Source: Magicicada septendecula (Eukaryota; Arthropoda; Insecta; Hemiptera; Cicadidae). From it: 64,000 nucleotides of DNA. The notes under the pieces are model-generated. The model had not been told where the DNA came from. It searched no databases and worked only from the letters and a program-made list of their open reading frames with translations. The position numbers were made by a program, and so were the translations under genes. Location: NCBI GenBank assembly GCA_034769895.1, contig JAWRYS010001459.1:1-64000 (forward strand), in the 5' to 3' direction. This document shows, piece by piece, positions 36,387-48,691 of this stretch. Position 1 is the first letter of the stretch; each line of letters starts with the position of its first letter.

Positions 36387-39044
36387 TATAACATGTCCTC
36401 CGACGGTACTGAATACTGTAGTACGACTCGTGTATCCGTTGTATAATAATTTGCCCGTGTTATTTTTTTTTTTAATGTTAAGTTGTAATAAAAGGTTGTA
36501 AATAGTGTATCAGTTGTTTGTGAATTATTTATGTTGCGTGTTTTTTAACGTGATTTCATATATAAGTTTAAGAAATGAATTATTCTGCCTTGGTTTAATA
36601 ATCAGAATTATTATTATTCCAATTCAGCAGTTAAAACTTCAAAATTAATTCAAAAATAGCGGTCGAGTCGTCCCAAACAATTCTCAAGGTTCACCTTCGA
36701 TATTAGGCTTAACCCTATTCTTTGAGGTTAATCTTGGTTTTGTAGTTTGTGTAATTCCAACGACTCCCCGACATCTTCTTGGTCTTGGTAATTATAAAAC
36801 AAATGTTGATTATATCTTATGTTCATGAAATAATAACGCATGGATATGATTTATTAACATTATCGTTTAATCTTTGCAATTGGAGTTCAAATTGATAGAA
36901 ATTTTCATTCGATACACATGTTAGTAACAATCGATAGTTATCTCAGGAGTGAATAATAAAAATAGGTTTAACATATTTCGTGGGAATTCTTGTGGCTGCT
37001 ACGAAAAGTTCCATTACACGATAAACAACAATATAGAGTACATTTACAAATCTTTCTAGTACTTATAATCTAAAAAGAGAGTTACAAAAATTATTAAGAA
37101 AAAACATACAATGTCTGATGATATTCAGTACACCTCGTACAAAGCATGCTGGTTAGAGTGACGTCATCATCATGGCTGCCTTCGTCCGTTCCAGATAATA
37201 ACTGAAGTTTTTACTAATGTGTTTAAATAAATGTGTTCCTTGTCCACTGATTCTTGTATATAATTTGTTTTTTCACTTATTAAAATGTTCACTAGTGATT
37301 AGTGGTAGTGTGAATTATAGTGTTGTCTAGTGGTTGTTCATTTTGGATAAAAAATATTGTCAGTTATTAAGTCGAATTATACGTTACACATCTAGGCGAT
37401 ATTCGCTGTACGTCTCCTTGTTTTTGCTTGATATTTTCTTTATGGTGTTTGTTCTTGATTAGTGATATGATTGAAGTTAAGGAATTGTTTATCTTCAGTG
37501 GTGGTCATAAAAATTTTCTTTCACAAAACGGTTTCTGAGTTTAGATTTTCATTTTAATAATATCTTGACAAGCACTCTTAAACTGTTCTCAATCACCATT
37601 AACAATAAAGTGTCATTTCTTCTTTTTTAGTCAGTCCCCCAACTGATCAAAACTTCTTAAATTTTGATTGGCCCCTTATGCATAGGTTAAGTGTTATAAG
37701 ATCAATACCCCTTAACTACTTTACATTTTACAAATTACTTTTAACATATAATTTTATTATTATATCCTAATGATACATACAATGTTTATATGATTATTAA
37801 TTATACAATTACAAACAATTTGGTACTAAACATGCCTTGGTTTATACCTGTAAAACCTTAGTAATTAGTGAATTTCTCTGATATATGATGGAACAATTTA
37901 TAATGGTTGATTGTAAGTTATACCTTGACTCCATGAGATAAATATATTTAAATTAATTAACTAATAACATGAACTCTTATAATATATAACAAAACTCTTA
38001 ATAATAATACTTGTTTGGACAATTTTAATTTATTCATACTGTTGAACTATTGTCTGTATGATAAATCATTTTTACTTGCTGTTAATAACAACAAAACACT
38101 TTTTATAAAAAATAAATAGCACACTGTTTAACTGTAGTTTGTGTCACTATTATTATTACTCGTATGTCACTTTTATCACTGTAAGGGGTTGTGCTCCTTT
38201 CTCTCTCCTTGATTATATACAATTTTGTTTAATACAATTTTTATAATAAAGTTAATAAAATTAATACAATTTATAGTAGTTAATACAATTTTATTTTTTG
38301 AATTTGTACTCTTTATCGGGTTTGGTTGGGTTACTCATGGCAAGTTATTTAGGCCTACTAGGTTTCTTTATTTAAATTTAGTTTGTTTACTGCCCTATTC
38401 TACTGGGTAATTTCTGGGTGTGTCTTGATGATATTAAATAAGTCAAAGGTTGATGTTATTTAGTTATATTTGGTTCCTTACTGATTTTTCAAAACTTGGT
38501 ATTTTCTTTTAATTAGCTATTGATTATGATTTCTTGTTCCCTCTCTGGATAGGGTTTCATTATTATATTTATAATTCTTTTTACAACATTTTGTTTCGTT
38601 ACAATACCTTGACACCACTCATTTTGCCATACGCGCCCTCTCACAACACGTACACGCTGAGTATAGCAAATCACTTTGGGTTCATGGTGAATACTACAGT
38701 AGACGGTACACTTGCGATCACGGGGGCGAATTCTGTTTACCCATGTTTCATTACAGCCGCAGCGGCACACTGTACACGCGCCTTTAAATAACGGATACGC
38801 TGAAAGCAGAATGGTGACGACACGACGGGATCGGCTGCATTGAAGATGATAAGGTGACATTGATGAATACTAATTGTGACAACGGCTGGGCTCAAAGCGG
38901 TAATCTCATCTTACTAGCAGTGCAATCTGATTGGTGGAGAGAGACAGTCCCGCGCTTTTGAGAACACGTTAGTACGGTGTCGTTCTACGAGAGCGCAGAG
39001 TTTTATCAGAGCAATACTCGGTAACAGCCGCCTGGCGTGTAAAC
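36387..39044. other. No gene identified
   Basis: AT-rich, mostly low-complexity sequence. A Cys/Arg-rich 115-codon minus-strand ORF lies at 38513-38860 in a GC-richer patch, but it shows no domain I recognise and no clear splice signals, so it is not called. Confidence 0.5.
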
Positions 39045-39707
39045 CAGGGGTCTCGAAACTACGGCTCGCGGTAACCCGGCCGATTCTGCGTACAGTTTTT
39101 AAATAAATTGTCAAAATACAGTACTTCAAATATTATAACATTTTACTAAATAACTAAACAAGAAATAAGTTCAGTAAAATGTTAGAATGTTATGTGAGTG
39201 ATGATTTCAAGGAAATAAAGAACTTTCCATGAGCAATGCTTTTAATGTTTGGATCGACCTATATCTGCGAACAAACATTTACAAAAATGAATTTTGTAAA
39301 ATCAAAGTACAGGGCTAACTTGTCAGACGAACACTTGAAATTCATTCTAGTGATAGGAGCATCAAAATTTGACCCAAAATGGACAGACATTATATGTCAG
39401 AAGCAACTCCACACATCCCATACGTACATAAGAAAGCCAAAAAATAATACTGTACATAAGAAATATCTTTGATTGTTATTTTTTCCTTACTTTTATTTAC
39501 ATTATTTTGAAAAAATGAATTTGTTTTCTTTAGATAAGTCTGCTTAATTTTTATTTAAATACCTATTTTATTGACTTGCTTATTCATAAACTTAAAAAAA
39601 TAACTACTACATATATATACATGTGTGTGTGTTGTTGGCCCGCCTGACTTCCAAGATTTTTCAATTCGGCCCTCAAGTGAAGAAGTTTGGAGACCCCTGA
39701 TGTAAAC
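39037..39707 (+). mobile_element. Short hAT element with a transposase tail
   Basis: The element is 39045-39699. It starts CAGGGGTCTCGAAACT and ends in the inverse of CAGGGGTCTCCAAACT. The flanks are GTGTAAAC and ATGTAAAC, an 8-bp target duplication with one change. At 655 bp it is an internally deleted copy that still carries the 3' end of a transposase gene. Confidence 0.85.
39236..39472 (+). pseudogene. hAT transposase C-terminal fragment
   Basis: A 78-codon frame contains FGSTYICEQTFTKMNFVKSK and the DEHLKFILVIGAS segment. This is the hATC dimerisation region in the form found in the ZBED5/GTF2IRD2-related hAT lineage. The catalytic part is gone, so it cannot act alone. Confidence 0.8.
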
Positions 39708-40318
39708 GATAAAGTAAAGCTGAAACCACTTTCCGTACATTCCAACTGCATAATTTGTGGAGGGGAGCTGGATATACAGTGTTGTGACAGTAAACATTAT
39801 ACAGCTAGCAATCACGGACACGCGCGCTCTCTCTCTCACACACACTCAATCCTGTGTTACCATCATAGCTAACAATAAAGAAAATCTATAATGTAGCCTA
39901 CGGGACAAAAAACAGCAGGAGGAATACAAAAGATGGAGCTTGGAAATAAGTGTACGGAAACAAACTCTTTGCCTACAGGAATGCACCAATCACAGATGTA
40001 ATTGATGAATGCAGAGAAATTACAAAACAGAAGCTACAGGAACAACTGGCTGTTTAAGATGTGAAGATGGTGGTAACATCGAAAGGCCTCGTAGAGAGCG
40101 AATCGACTAGTAGTTTCCCAATAAGTGGTGACAAATTTGGTGTTTACTTTGTAGCTGAGAAAACTGGAAACATAAGGAAGTTTTTAATGAATGCAACATT
40201 TTTATTATAAGTACTTTAAACTTTATTGGGAGCGAAAATATGGCTGTCAGAGGAAACTCGTAGAAATACAAATGTATATGTTAGAAGAGTATTCGGAATA
40301 TGTCGAAGCGGAATGAAG
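39708..40318. other. No gene seen
   Basis: Unassigned sequence flanking the short hAT. A short CT/CA-rich run lies near 39826-39845. Confidence 0.5.
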
Positions 40319-40502
40319 ATTTAAGACAGAGATGGGAATGGATGGCTCTCTAATGACTGATACTAAAGCGTGGTACAGAATGACCATGTCTAAAGAATAA
40401 GCGTCGAAAGGTTACCGAAGGAAGCGCGGAAAACCTAAAAAGACCTGGATAGAAGGTGTAACAGAGGCAGTGAGTTCAAGGCACCCAAGTTTTGCCCGGT
40501 AG
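40319..40502 (+). pseudogene. LINE 3'-terminal protein remnant
   Basis: The plus-strand frame reads KRGKPKKTWIEGV near 40420-40460 and ends in a stop at about 40502. This resembles the RGRPRKTW phrase common at the end of RTE/CR1-type reverse transcriptases. It is too short to classify. Confidence 0.45.
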
Positions 40503-40516
40503 GATGGCACACTGGT

Positions 40517-41400
40517 GTGATAAATAGGCATCGGACGTACGGCCCATATGTCTCTTGCCAGTTTGTCTCTAAGGTGTTCGAGCGGCTCCTGCATAGTCGG
40601 ATTGGCCCCCTGCTGGATGATTTCATTCGGCAGGAACAGTTCGGCTTCCGCAGAGAGCACTCGACCACTCTTCAGCTCGTCAGGTTCATCATACAACTGA
40701 CGGACGTCGTCAACAAAAATCTGTCCACTGTAGCAGTAATGCTCGACGTAAGACCTTCTCTACAAACTGGGCCCAAACCCCTCTACCTGCCTCTTTCGTT
40801 CATCCTCTGCTGTCGTATCTATGCGAACGCTTCTTTAGGGTATGCGTCGATGGGTCGTACTCATCCGTCCGACCGATCGCCTCAGGCGTTCCCCAAGGAT
40901 CTGTCCTTGGCCCCGTTCTGTACCTAGTGTACACGAACGATCTGCCTGTTCACTCTGGAGTCACTCTCTCGCTATATGCGGATGACGCCATGTATCACTC
41001 TAGCTCGGCCAATCTTGGCCATGCCACTAAAGTGGTGCAACGTCAGCTCGCCATTCTTCCGGAGTGGCTAAGGAAATAGCGAGTGGCAGTCAATGCGGAG
41101 AAATCCGAAGCGATTGCTTTCTCCCGTCAATTCACATCCCGATGCCAGCCCCTCTCCCTTAACGGGAGCCCTATCGAATGGAAACGGTCCGTGAAGTACC
41201 TGGGCGTCACTCTTGACCGGCGCCTTAACTTCATCGTTCATGTCTCTCAGTGTCCCCAGAAAGCCCATCGCGTCAAAGCCAAACTATTTCCTTTTATCTC
41301 ACATCGGAGTTCAGTGCCTTTGCGCGCTAAACTCACCATCTACTTGGTCTTTCTTATAGCAATTCTTACGTACGCAGCGCTCTCATATTGGTATAACAAG
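40517..41400 (+). pseudogene. Non-LTR reverse transcriptase remnant
   Basis: Frames contain QEQFGFRREHSTT (RT finger/palm region), then YADDAM at 40975-40992 (catalytic motif) and VKYLGVTLDRRLNF with a thumb-like tail. This order is that of Jockey/R1-type LINEs. A deletion and frameshifts replace the A-motif region near 40740, and a TAG interrupts at about 41078. It is a dead fragment, distinct in sequence from the intact Jockey-like element at 56509-61805. Confidence 0.8.
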
Positions 41401-41680
41401 TGAAACGGCCTCTCGTCAAGATCCTTCCTCTCCAAGATAAAAAAAATCCTTTCCAGCCGTTGCGAATCGCTCCGCGGTTTTACAACACATAACAGCCTCC
41501 ATCCCTCCTATAAGGAGGACTCCATCCTTATTCTAGCGAAAGGCTACCCAGCATCAAACGCATAAGACAGTCATCGGGTTCACCCGGACAGCTGCCCCAC
41601 GATTGGATTAAATTGGATCATCGGGCGTATTGTAACCTGCACGTGGACACGTGCGCGATCACGCAATCTCTACATATCAC

Positions 41681-41682
<2 letters not shown>

Positions 41683-41763
<81 letters not shown>
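41683..41763. repeat. (CT)n microsatellite
   Basis: About 80 bases of pure CT dinucleotides, then a short CCCT run. Confidence 0.95.
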
Positions 41764-41767
<4 letters not shown>

Positions 41768-42134
41768 CCTCCCTCTTTCCAGCACTCGTTGACGCGTTAC
41801 TTTCCTACACGCCCAGCAGCAAGCCACATCTAAAATACCACCTGTTATCATTGTCCCCAGAACTTATCTGAAGCTCGGGACTAGGCGTAACGGCGGACGA
41901 AGGGCTTGCACAGCCTCGTAAGTCGTCATCGTTTTACTTCTAAACAGAAACGATTCCAATCGTAATTAGAGAATTTCAACTTGTAGCATAGTATTAAAAT
42001 GGCTTTTTTAAAATAAACTTTTAACACGAATAATGAAGAATAAGCCTGTGATTAAAATACGGTATTTTATACATACTCACAAATACAAGACACCGCGTTC
42101 AATTGGTTTCTTTAAAACAGCAGCCATTAATTTC

Positions 42135-42600
42135 CTAAGACATACAAATACAATAACATACAATTATAGCTAGCCGACCATTTAAGTTGTAAAGTTTATT
42201 TGCAGCTGCAGCAGTGTGCTCTGAAATAAGAGATTCTCTGGTATTAGTTTTAAAGCCAAAATGTTTGGGCAATACTTCGTTTTTAATACATTTTAAAACC
42301 CAGTGTATAAATCCAAAAACAATTTTCTCATTTTCGATGCCAAGTATAGTTGAAAGTACGTTATCTGACTCACCAGTTCTTAACTTACATAGAAATGTTA
42401 TGAGTGCCTGAGTGATACTACGATTTTCTGACTTTCTCATTGATGTCATAATACTTCGAACAAAAATAATATTTTCCCAAGAGTGTCCAGAAAGTGCATA
42501 AAGTCATTCTTCTGAAATTGAATATTCACCAATTTTGTCATGCAACTCAGCATCTACTCTAGCTGATAAAGCATTCAGAAATTTTGAGAATCTGAATCAC
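42135..42600 (-). pseudogene. PIF/Harbinger-like transposase N-terminal remnant
   Basis: A 104-codon minus-strand ORF (42449-42135) reads LITFLCKLRTGESDNVLS and then GIENEKIVFGFIHWV and HFGFKTNTRESLISEHT. This matches the helix-rich region ahead of the DDE nuclease in Harbinger-type (DDE_Tnp_4) proteins: a LRTG.S...LS...G pattern, then the GF..sRe.li..HT segment. The frame extends upstream to about 42600 through one in-frame stop near 42508. The DDE part is missing or beyond recognition. Confidence 0.6.
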
Positions 42601-42779
42601 AAGAAGACAGTGATGAGGAAGATTAACTACTATAAACATATAAACAACTGTAATTTTGTTATATTTTTACACGAAAAATATGTATATGTGTGTATGTGTT
42701 TATACACACACACAAACACGGGATTTAGAGTCCCAAAAATTTAAATTATAAAAAAATTTAATATTGATAAGATACGGTC

Positions 42780-43180
42780 TTTTGTTTTGACGAGTTATTA
42801 ACTAATAAACTCCAGTTCTCACTTCACAGATTGTTATCCATGATAATCTTACGTGATTTTAAGTAAAGCTCTCCGAACTTTTAACATCGAATTTTCGTAA
42901 CACTTAATCTCGACTCCACGAAGTTTAAGTTAGACTTCGTCTCGATTCGACTCTAGACTCTCGCAAACTTTCATACTTTCGTAAAATTAACAAAGTCTCT
43001 TTTAAAATAATACGCTACGAACTCCACCTCCGATTCTCTCGAAAATTTGTAAAAGACTCCTAAGTGTTTAAGTCACTACTCCGTAACCATTATAACGGAC
43101 TCTACCGACTCTCCGAAACTTTAGTCATCGACTTCCGAAATTTTAGCAAAGACTCCTCACACAAGTGAGGAGTCTACATT
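42780..43180. repeat. Degenerate GACTC-rich repeat region ending in a perfect hairpin
   Basis: Many irregularly spaced GACTC, CTCCGAA and ACTTTAG phrases suggest an old tandem array with units of a few tens of bases. It ends at 43152-43175 with GACTCCTCAC and GTGAGGAGTC as perfect inverted 10-mers around a 4-base loop. It lies about 170 bases outside the visible edge of the giant inverted repeat. Confidence 0.35.
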
Positions 43181-43348
43181 TTCCCCACTTAAGTCTTTTT
43201 CGTCCTCCTGCTTCGTTTCCATTGGTTCTTCTCTATATTTCTTAATTCCCTCCTAATACTCTCACAAGTTACTCTCCTCCGTGTTCATTGGTTTTACGTT
43301 CTGGTTTTCCAAGAACTTCCTGTCAGGAAACCCGCCTATATTCCAAGG

Positions 43349-44724
43349 TGTTTTCTGATAGGCGATTTCTGTTCCCACCAATTTCTTACTGTTCAGCTAC
43401 CTTTTGCTTCAGTATGTCCGATCCCACGATCATAAATCTCTTTGGTATTGTTCTACGCCTTCCTTCTGTCCAGCTTGCAGCTACATCTGTTAATTAGCTC
43501 CACCCCTGCTGTAGTCTTTTCAATGTGTTCTAGTCATAATTCTTTCTGGCGTTTTTCATGCCACTTAGAAAGACACCCTTTGTTTCTTACTTCGTCCAGA
43601 TGCGCGTGTTACGTAAGTTTCTCATGTGTGGCACTCTTTGTATTTCTAATTGTACTACTAGCCAGTGCGTTAGCCTTCGTCATATATTTTCTTAGTAAGT
43701 TCTCATTGTACTTCGTTCCGGCGATTGTTTGCCTTTCTTTCAGAACAATCCCTTAATTTCAACACGCTTCTGGCTGAACATGTTAACTTGGTTCACACGC
43801 CTCTGTAGTCTTTCCTGGTAAATTTTCTCTCTGCCGAACATCTGCTTTTGTTTAGATTCATGATACTTTTAGACATCTGTACGTCGACGTTGAAGGCTGT
43901 TACAGCCATTGTATTTTCTATCCTTTTATTGTTTCTCCCATTCGTCAATGTCATTTCACACGCTGCCAGATGGTCCCTGTCTTTCTTTCAAAAAAAATAT
44001 ATTTTTTTACGTTTTGGCGTTACAAAGTAGAAAGAAGTAGTTTCTATGGAAATATTTCATTTCCAAAATGATTTTAAATATAAATCTTAGAACATGGAAA
44101 TCATGTACGGTTCTCTATACCGATATTTTTTCATGTTTTGAACAGCCGGCAAAAATTATGTAACGTATCGAAATTCTACAGTAGTTTTTGGCCTCACAAG
44201 AGGAAAACACCTGAGAAGACTAATACAGTAAGTTGTTAACTAAAACAAATATTGAGATTCTCAGATAGCCTAGATTCTCTCTCTCTATATATGTTAACTT
44301 TATCAATAATATAACAGACATATGAATATAAGAAATTCTGACAAGGCCTAATGATTGAATTAAAAAAAAAATCATAAAAAACAGTCTTTAGATAAACAGA
44401 AGAATGCATAAAACTTAAACCAATTTACTGCTTCTGTAGAGTAATTTGTCAATGTAAAAAGTGTTTATCAACTGGTTTTCCAGTTGTGGAAACTAAACTA
44501 TGATGTATTATGAAAGGAAATGTTAAGCCGATAAACGTATTTGCAACAGTCGCTATTGACGACAAGCAACACGATGCATTTATATATATATATATATTTT
44601 TTTTTCTTCGATTTTTTACAGATTTTTTATTTTGAAAACATATTTTGAATAAATGTTTTCTTTGTTTTAGGCTCATCCTGGATATGACGACACGAGACCC
44701 AAGGCTGGGACAACACAATAACCA
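43349..44724. other. Outer part of left arm, no gene seen
   Basis: AT-rich sequence with only short chance ORFs on either strand. The same holds for its right-arm copy at 62627-64000. Confidence 0.5.
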
Positions 44725-44888
44725 CTAGCTTCGAGGAATACCCGGCTGTGACACTTCGCTGGCTGAAAGGCAGGAACTCCCGTTTCGACCAGTCCCCGGC
44801 CGTGACACTTCGCCGGCTGAAATGCAGGAACTACCGGCGCGACCAGCACCCGGCTGTGACACTTCGCCGGCTGAAAGGTAGGAACTCC
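44725..44888 (-). repeat. Three 54-bp tandem units (left arm)
   Basis: Three imperfect units of 54 bp, each with the sense GGAGTTCCTGCCTTTCAGCC on the minus strand. They read as an 18-residue repeat if translated, but no gene structure supports coding. Confidence 0.85.
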
Positions 44889-44905
44889 CGGTGAGTAGAG
44901 GGAAA

Positions 44906-45050
44906 GTGGTGATTCTACCCACGATGAGGGGGGTAGAGGACATGATTTATGGCTCTGACGTCACCGATTCATGTCGTCATTGGCTCTGACGTCACAGATT
45001 CATGACATCACAGATCCCTCTACCCCCCTCATCGTGGGTAGAATCACCAC
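44906..45050. repeat. 34-bp inverted repeat flanking twin TGACGTCA sites (left arm)
   Basis: 44906-44939 and 45017-45050 are perfect inverted copies (core TCTACCCACGATGAGGGGGG). The roughly 77-base loop holds two direct copies of a TGAATCnGTGACGTCAGAGCCA-type block, each with a CRE-like TGACGTCA. The hairpin is next to the tRNA-like sequence. It may be a mobile-element or viral terminal structure; I cannot tell which. Confidence 0.85.
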
Positions 45051-45174
45051 CGTGGTAGAGGGAATGCGACGAGGCGTTGACGGGTTCCGAAATTCGGCAT
45101 TGAGCAAGGTGATGGGTACAGTTACACGAAAAGTTTGGGTTACTTGACGGTTCCCGAAATTTGGTGGAGAGACC

Positions 45175-45237
45175 GGTCTCACCGGGATGTGAACCCGGTT
45201 CGCAAAACCGACATGCTAACCGTTACACCAAGAGACC
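45175..45237 (-). other. tRNA-like sequence lacking a variable loop (left arm)
   Basis: 63 nt with a paired acceptor stem (GGTCTC with GAGACC), a D-arm/A-box (TGGTGTAACGG), a 5-bp T-stem (CCGGG with CCCGG) and a B-box-like GGTTCACATCC. The 3' half of the anticodon stem and the T-stem share the same bases, so about 9 nt including the variable loop are missing. The apparent anticodon loop TTTGCGA would give UGC (Ala), which is uncertain. It is probably a tRNA-derived pseudogene or a Pol III promoter head of a SINE. Confidence 0.6.
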
Positions 45238-46299
45238 GTTGTTGTTTTATCGTACTTTATTTTATTTAAAAATAATGTTATTATATCAATCATATATAGA
45301 AAAACATAGATACAAATCTAATTATAGGAAATAATGATGTTATATCTCTCATATGTAGTATACCACTGATTTGCAAGTATTTATATTGTGCATATCCTTG
45401 AACTTGAACGTGCGATCCTTTGTGAGGTATTACATTGACCGTAGGGTAAAAATAACTTGAACAGGATGTGCTTAACCTTGAGTGTGTGTAGTTTAACATC
45501 TGTTGTAGAGTATAAAAGACGCGTTCATGCTATGCAACTATATCAGTTACTTGTCGCACTGAAGGGGAAGGTATGTTATATTTATGTTACCTTTGTGAAT
45601 TTAAATAATATTTGTTTTAATACATATTTCAGGTTGAATAATTTTAAATCAATGTTATTATAAAACAGATGAATATGTAATCGTTATTCTAACAGTAGAC
45701 GTATGTGTCTTATAGAGAAAATTCACTTTACAATGTGATATGAAATGTAAATGTATAATCATATAATATTGCATATGTTTGTCTGAGGATGTTATTATAT
45801 TACAGAATTTGATTGAATGTAGACACTTCTCACTGAAATATTTTAAGTGTATGAATATATTTGTTCCAATCTCATCGGTATGCACACACTCTGAAAACTG
45901 GTTTTTTGAAGCCAGCTGAACTCTATACGACTTGCGGTGGGTGTGTGTGTCTGTACGGCACTAAAAACAGGTTTTTTGTAACGAAACGCATGAGGTCTGT
46001 GACGGGTCACTGTTACGTCGCGTGTGATGGCGTGCATAATAATTATTCTACAAAGTGTATTTGTTTTTTGTGTATACTTATAATCGTTGTATATGTTTGT
46101 AGTGAAGGGTGCCGTTTATAAAAAAAGGGTTTGGTTGAAATTATAGTAAGTAAATTATTTTTTATTATTGTGTAACAATGTATGTACTGAAAGCGCACGG
46201 TAGGAATTATATTATGGTCTTGGTTCATAGAATTGTTTTATGTGTCACAATTTATGTGTTGAAAGCGTACGGTAGGAATTACATTATTGTATTTGTTTA
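45238..46299. other. No gene seen (left arm)
   Basis: AT-rich sequence. The Jockey-like element is absent here; its target sequence is intact at 45533-45545. Confidence 0.5.
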
Positions 46300-47801
46300 A
46301 AAGGTACAATAACAAATACGATATATATTTCATATATTTTTTTAATAACATCGAAAGATTTTTACACATAAGACAATTGGTAATTACTATACATTACCAC
46401 AAAAATATATTTTATAATTGTGTACAGTATATATTGTTAGTAAATCTGTTTTAGCCTGTGTATGTTACGTACATGATACAACGTTATGCATTTTTTAAAA
46501 AGGATTTATTAAAAAAATCACGCTCTCTTTCTGTCACGCCTTCTGTAGATATCTGTTTAGAATATTATGTATTACATAATTGTACAAAATTAAGCTCAAT
46601 CTTTATAGACTACACACGCACATCTACATGCATAATACAACTGGTAATTACTGAACATTACCACACAAATATTTTTTACAATTGTGTACAGTATATATTG
46701 CCAGTAAATCTGTTCAGCCCACGTATGTTACATACATGATACAATGTTATACATTTTTTTAAAACGATTTATTAAAAATCGTTTTCTCTTTCTGACACGT
46801 CTTCTATAGATATCTGTTTAGAATATTAAGTGTTACATAATTATACAAAATAATCTTTCTCTTTACGTTCATAAGAGAATTGTAAATTACAACAAGACAA
46901 TTCTGTTCAGGTCTATGTATGTTACACACATGATACAATTTTATACATTTTTTGGAAAGGAGTTATTAAAAATAATTTTCTGTCACGTCTTCTGTAGATA
47001 TCTGTTTAGAATATTAAGTGTTACATAATTATACAAAATAATCTTTCTCTCTCTCTTTACATCCATAAGAGAATTATAAATTACAACAAGACAATTACTA
47101 TACATTACCACTACTACAGACCACAAATATGTATACAAAATAATCTTTCTCTCTCTCTCTCTCTTTACATCCATAAGAGAATTGTAAATTACAACAAGAC
47201 AATTACTATGCATTACCACTACTACAGACCACAAATATGATCAGTATATAGTGTTAGTATATCTGTTCAAACCATTTTGTACTTCATCGTTGTGGTTGTA
47301 TTCTATGTTACATACGTGATACGATGTTATACATTTTTGAAAAGGAGTTATTAAAAATAATTTTCTGTCACGTCTTCTGTAGATATCTGTTTAGAATATT
47401 AAGTGTTACATAATTATACAAAATAATCTCTCTCTCTCTCTCTTTACATCCATAAGAGAATTGTAAATTACAACAAGATAATTACTATGCATTACCACTA
47501 CTACAGACCACAAATATGATCAGTATATAGTGTTAGTATATCTGTTCAAACCATTTTGTACTTCATCGTTGTGGTTGTATTCTATGTTACATACGTGATA
47601 CAATGTTATATAAAACTGTATTAAGGATTATTTAAAATCAATTTTCTTTTCTGACATGTCTTATGTTGATATTTGTTTAGGATATCAAGTGTTACATAAT
47701 TATGCAAAATAATAGCAGTTAACAACTAGCTCTAAGCTCGCTCTTTACACACACACACATCCATATGCATAAGGCAACTGCTAATTACAACAAAAGAATT
47801 A
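46300..47801. repeat. Decayed tandem array derived from the 3' end of the unknown spliced gene (left arm)
   Basis: Several units of roughly 190-370 bp repeat phrases such as TTTGTGGTCTGTAGTAGT, GTAATGCATAGTAATT and CTTTACATCCATAAGAGAATT (or their inverses). They match the last part of the ORF at 47802-48242 and the bases just beyond it. CT/GA runs expand in some units. Units farther from the ORF are more diverged. Confidence 0.75.
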
Positions 47802-48242
47802 CTATGCATTACCTGGCAAAACACGTTCTACTACAGACCACAAATATTTTCTCAGTTGTGTACAGTATATATTGTCAGAAAATCTATACTTCATATGATA
47901 TATCTGTTCAAGCCATTTTGTTTTTGCATGTACTGCATCGTCTTTGTGAGTGTACTGTATGTTATGATACTTGCAATAGGATGTTTGTGGGAAAAACGTG
48001 TAAAATTGTTTTTTAAAGAATTTATTCAAATCGCTTTTCTGTTCTGTTAGGTTTTTTGTAGATATCTGTTCACGATATCGTGTGTTTTCATGTAGTGGTT
48101 TAACAAAATGTTCTGTTTTTATATATCTGTGTAATTTAATGAAATCACACTTACAATATAACCTGTTGTTTTTATGTTCTATTTCTCTTTTAATAATTTT
48201 TAAAGTAACATTGTGTCCTACATATTGCGTGATCTTTTTAGT
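47802..48242 (-). CDS. Main exon of an unknown protein (left arm)
   Basis: The open frame after a strong 3' splice site (T-rich tract then CAG at 48243-48245) encodes 146 residues rich in Lys, His, Tyr and Cys. It has a YCKCDF and a CKYHN pair and no membrane segment. A 10-codon ATG exon at 48490-48461 (minus) ends at GTAAAA and joins in frame across a 218-base intron. I do not recognise the family. It points away from NS1, and a palindromic promoter lies between them, so it may be the divergent partner of NS1 or part of the flank carried with it. It is identical in the right arm. Confidence 0.5.
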   Translation of the reverse strand, partial: TKKITQYVGHNVTLKIIKREIEHKNNRLYCKCDFIKLHRYIKTEHFVKPLHENTRYREQISTKNLTEQKSDLNKFFKKQFYTFFPQTSYCKYHNIQYTHKDDAVHAKTKWLEQIYHMKYRFSDNIYCTQLRKYLWSVVERVLPGNA

Positions 48243-48387
48243 CTGAAAAAAAATAAAAAAATAAACAATATATGAATCATTCCAGGTTACAATAATACAA
48301 TAATTAATCACAACATAAGCTCTCTACACATACATATACATAAAAATATGCGAAACATCATTCATGCATTTATTATAATCTATGCGC

Positions 48388-48388
<1 letters not shown>

Positions 48389-48438
<50 letters not shown>
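48389..48438. repeat. (GT)n microsatellite (left arm)
   Basis: GT run inside the candidate intron; exactly the same length as in the right arm. Confidence 0.95.
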
Positions 48439-48439
<1 letters not shown>

Positions 48440-48691
48440 ATTACACTCTAGTTTTTTTACTTTTCCCAGAGTTTTCTTGAGCGAACTCATTGGTCTGAAA
48501 AAATAAAAAGGAAACAATTATATTATTAACTTATATAAACTTATGTATGTATATATATATAATTGAGTAAAACTTTTACATACATCCCTTCTAAACGGCT
48601 ATTAACTTCTCTTAGAAAACGATTCAATGGAACCCAGTTTTGGTATTCACTCATAGGGTTGGTAACCCCAAACTCTGTCAGTATCGCAAAA

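Noticed and set aside
21722-36394. 8-bp duplication for the CAGTGGCGGC-ended element
   Set aside because: The candidate 8-mers on the two sides differ at about half of the positions.
38513-38860. Cys/Arg-rich 115-codon ORF as a host gene
   Set aside because: No domain, splice signal or neighbouring exon supports it.
41618-41851. ORFs across the CT repeat
   Set aside because: Ser-Leu and Arg-Glu runs are translations of the microsatellite.
44725-44943. 18-residue-repeat protein from the 54-bp units
   Set aside because: The repeat happens to be open because 54 is a multiple of three. It has no promoter, splice site or homologous protein that I recognise.
45175-45237. Functional tRNA gene
   Set aside because: The variable loop is missing and the anticodon and T stems overlap. 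The T-loop TTCACAT also departs from the usual consensus.
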